Shown piece by piece: positions 63,324 to 64,000 of a DNA stretch of 64,000 nt. How positions within the stretch are numbered: the first letter of the stretch is position 1; the number at the start of each line of letters is the position of its first letter. The DNA is from Azolla caroliniana (lineage: Eukaryota; Polypodiophyta): positions 1 to 64,000 of the forward strand of contig JBHGNT010000016.1 in assembly GCA_043228905.1 (NCBI GenBank), written 5' to 3'. The notes under the pieces were generated by a model. The model made no database searches. It worked only from the letters and a program-made list of their open reading frames with translations, and had not been told where the DNA came from. The position numbers and the translations under genes were made by a program.

Positions 63324-64000
63324 TTTTTTAATTCCATATCATAGCTAGCGTTGTTAGCTTCGATACGCATGTTTGAACACGAAAATCCGATATCACACGA
63401 GCCAGGTATGAACATTTTAATTGACTCACACGCTCTTCTCAAGTCCCTCCTCAAATTTGCTAATTTCTTCATGTCTTTCGACCTGAGTTTCAAAATCTCG
63501 ATTTTTTAATTCTATATCATAGCTAACGTTGTTAGCTTCGATACGCATGTTTGAACACAAAAATCCGATATCACAAGAGCCAGGTATGAACATTTTAATT
63601 GACTCACGCGCTCTTCTCAAGTCCCTCCTCAAATTAACTAATTTCGTCATGTCTCTCGACCTGAGTTTCAGAATCTCGATTTTTTAATTCTATATCATAG
63701 CTAGCGTTGTTAGCTTCGATACGCATGTTTGAACACAAAAATCCGATATCACACGAGCCAGGTATGAACATTTTAATTTGCTCACGCGCTCTTCTCAAGT
63801 CCCTCCTCAAATTTGCTAATTTCTTCATGTCTCTCGACCTGAGTTTCAGAATCTTGATTTTTTAATTCTATATCATAGCTAGCGTTGTTAGCTTCGATAC
63901 GCATGTTTGAACATAAAAATCCGATATCACACGAATCAGGTATGAACATTTTAATTTAGTCACGGGCTCTTGTCAAGTCCCTCCTCAAATTAGCTAATTT
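63324..64000. repeat. Right copy of the 3,026-bp-offset repeat, cut by the window edge
   Basis: It matches 60,298-60,974 to the last base of the window, so a 17-monomer higher-order repeat probably continues to the right. The last complete monomer ends at 63,881 and the remaining 119 bp are the beginning of the next. Confidence 0.85.

Larger units (their letters stand above)
3491..64000. repeat. 178-bp satellite DNA array, 338 complete monomers plus one partial
   Basis: Every monomer is in the same direction. Monomer starts (GCGTTGTTAGC) recur at 3491, 3669, 3847, 4025, 4203, 4381 and so on to 63882. The net length fits 338 x 178 plus these deviations: 176 bp (2), 179 bp (13), 172 bp (6), 192 bp (1) and added 48-bp fragments (5). 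A 178-bp period is in the size class of nucleosome-length plant satellites. Units differ mainly by point substitutions that mark higher-order repeats. The array reaches the right edge of the window, so its full length is unknown. It may be subtelomeric heterochromatin or the centromere of a telocentric chromosome; sequence alone does not decide. Confidence 0.97.

Noticed and set aside
4103-63828. About 200 overlapping minus-strand open frames of 60-84 codons (typically beginning MKLRSRDMKKLANLRR) as a family of small proteins
   Set aside because: Each covers about 1.4 satellite monomers, and neighbours overlap by about 68 bp in different frames, since 178 is not a multiple of 3. The same bases are read in two frames at once. 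There is no promoter, intron or isolated copy. They follow from few stop codons on the minus strand of the monomer.
3491-64000. CRISPR array, because of regular short direct repeats
   Set aside because: The whole 178-bp unit is repeated, without unique spacers, and the context is a eukaryotic telomere.
3491-64000. CENP-B box in the monomer
   Set aside because: No stretch fits the TTCG....A..CGGG core; the nearest, TTCGATACGC, lacks the conserved right half.
3491-64000. Retrotransposon or other mobile element insertion in the array
   Set aside because: The length account closes exactly with 338 monomers and the small changes listed, so there is no room for an inserted element.
3491-64000. 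Inverted (head-to-head) blocks within the array
   Set aside because: All monomer starts that I located read in the + direction; no reverse-complement unit was seen.

Overview
This window is one chromosome end, made entirely of tandem repeats. I find no credible protein-coding gene, tRNA, rRNA, transposon or CRISPR array. The left 3.49 kb is telomere of the CCCTAAA/TTTAGGG (Arabidopsis) type, with the C-rich strand reading 5'->3' from base 1, as expected for a left-hand chromosome end. From 3,491 to 64,000 runs one uninterrupted head-to-tail array of a 178-bp satellite. The telomere motif plus a roughly 178-bp satellite points to a land plant, probably a flowering plant. The monomer does not resemble, from memory, the A. 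thaliana 178-bp centromere repeat, Brassica CentBr, soybean CentGm or tomato TGR1. I cannot name the species.

Telomere (1-3,490). The inner tract (943-3,490) is almost perfect, about 364 heptamers. The outer 942 bases are degenerate and hold two copies of a PCR/cDNA amplification adapter (108-133 and 922-942), both pointing inward. This part is probably a library or assembly artefact; the believable telomere begins near 943. The telomere joins the satellite directly at 3,490/3,491, with no other subtelomeric sequence between them.

Satellite array (3,491-64,000). Taking the monomer as starting at GCGTTGTTAGC, the array contains 338 complete units plus a 119-bp partial one at the right edge, all in one orientation. 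I could account for every length deviation up to the last monomer start: two 176-bp monomers, thirteen 179-bp, six 172-bp, one 192-bp with inserted telomere motif, and five extra 48-bp monomer fragments. The total then matches 338 x 178 plus these changes exactly. Variation is otherwise by substitution.

Layout of the array: 3,491-c.5,640 is a displaced copy of 31,597-c.33,920. c.4,791-12,180 is a 2,668-bp (15-monomer) higher-order repeat in two full copies and one shortened copy. c.12,640-28,280 is a 7,821-bp (44-unit) repeat in two copies, followed by a 4,458-bp-offset partial copy to c.32,620. c.33,350-37,264 is a 1,959-bp tandem duplication that grows into a 4.86-5.62-kb repeat family up to c.55,800. 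55.8-64 kb is a mosaic of patches from the earlier families with a 534-bp duplication and a 3,026-bp-offset repeat cut by the window edge.

The most notable items are the adapter remnants at the tip, a short inverted telomere insertion inside the satellite at 28,765-28,780, a 17-bp dyad in the monomer whose left arm coincides with the telomere junction, and a traceable series of nested duplications. The many short open frames on the minus strand are by-products of the satellite and are not annotated as genes.
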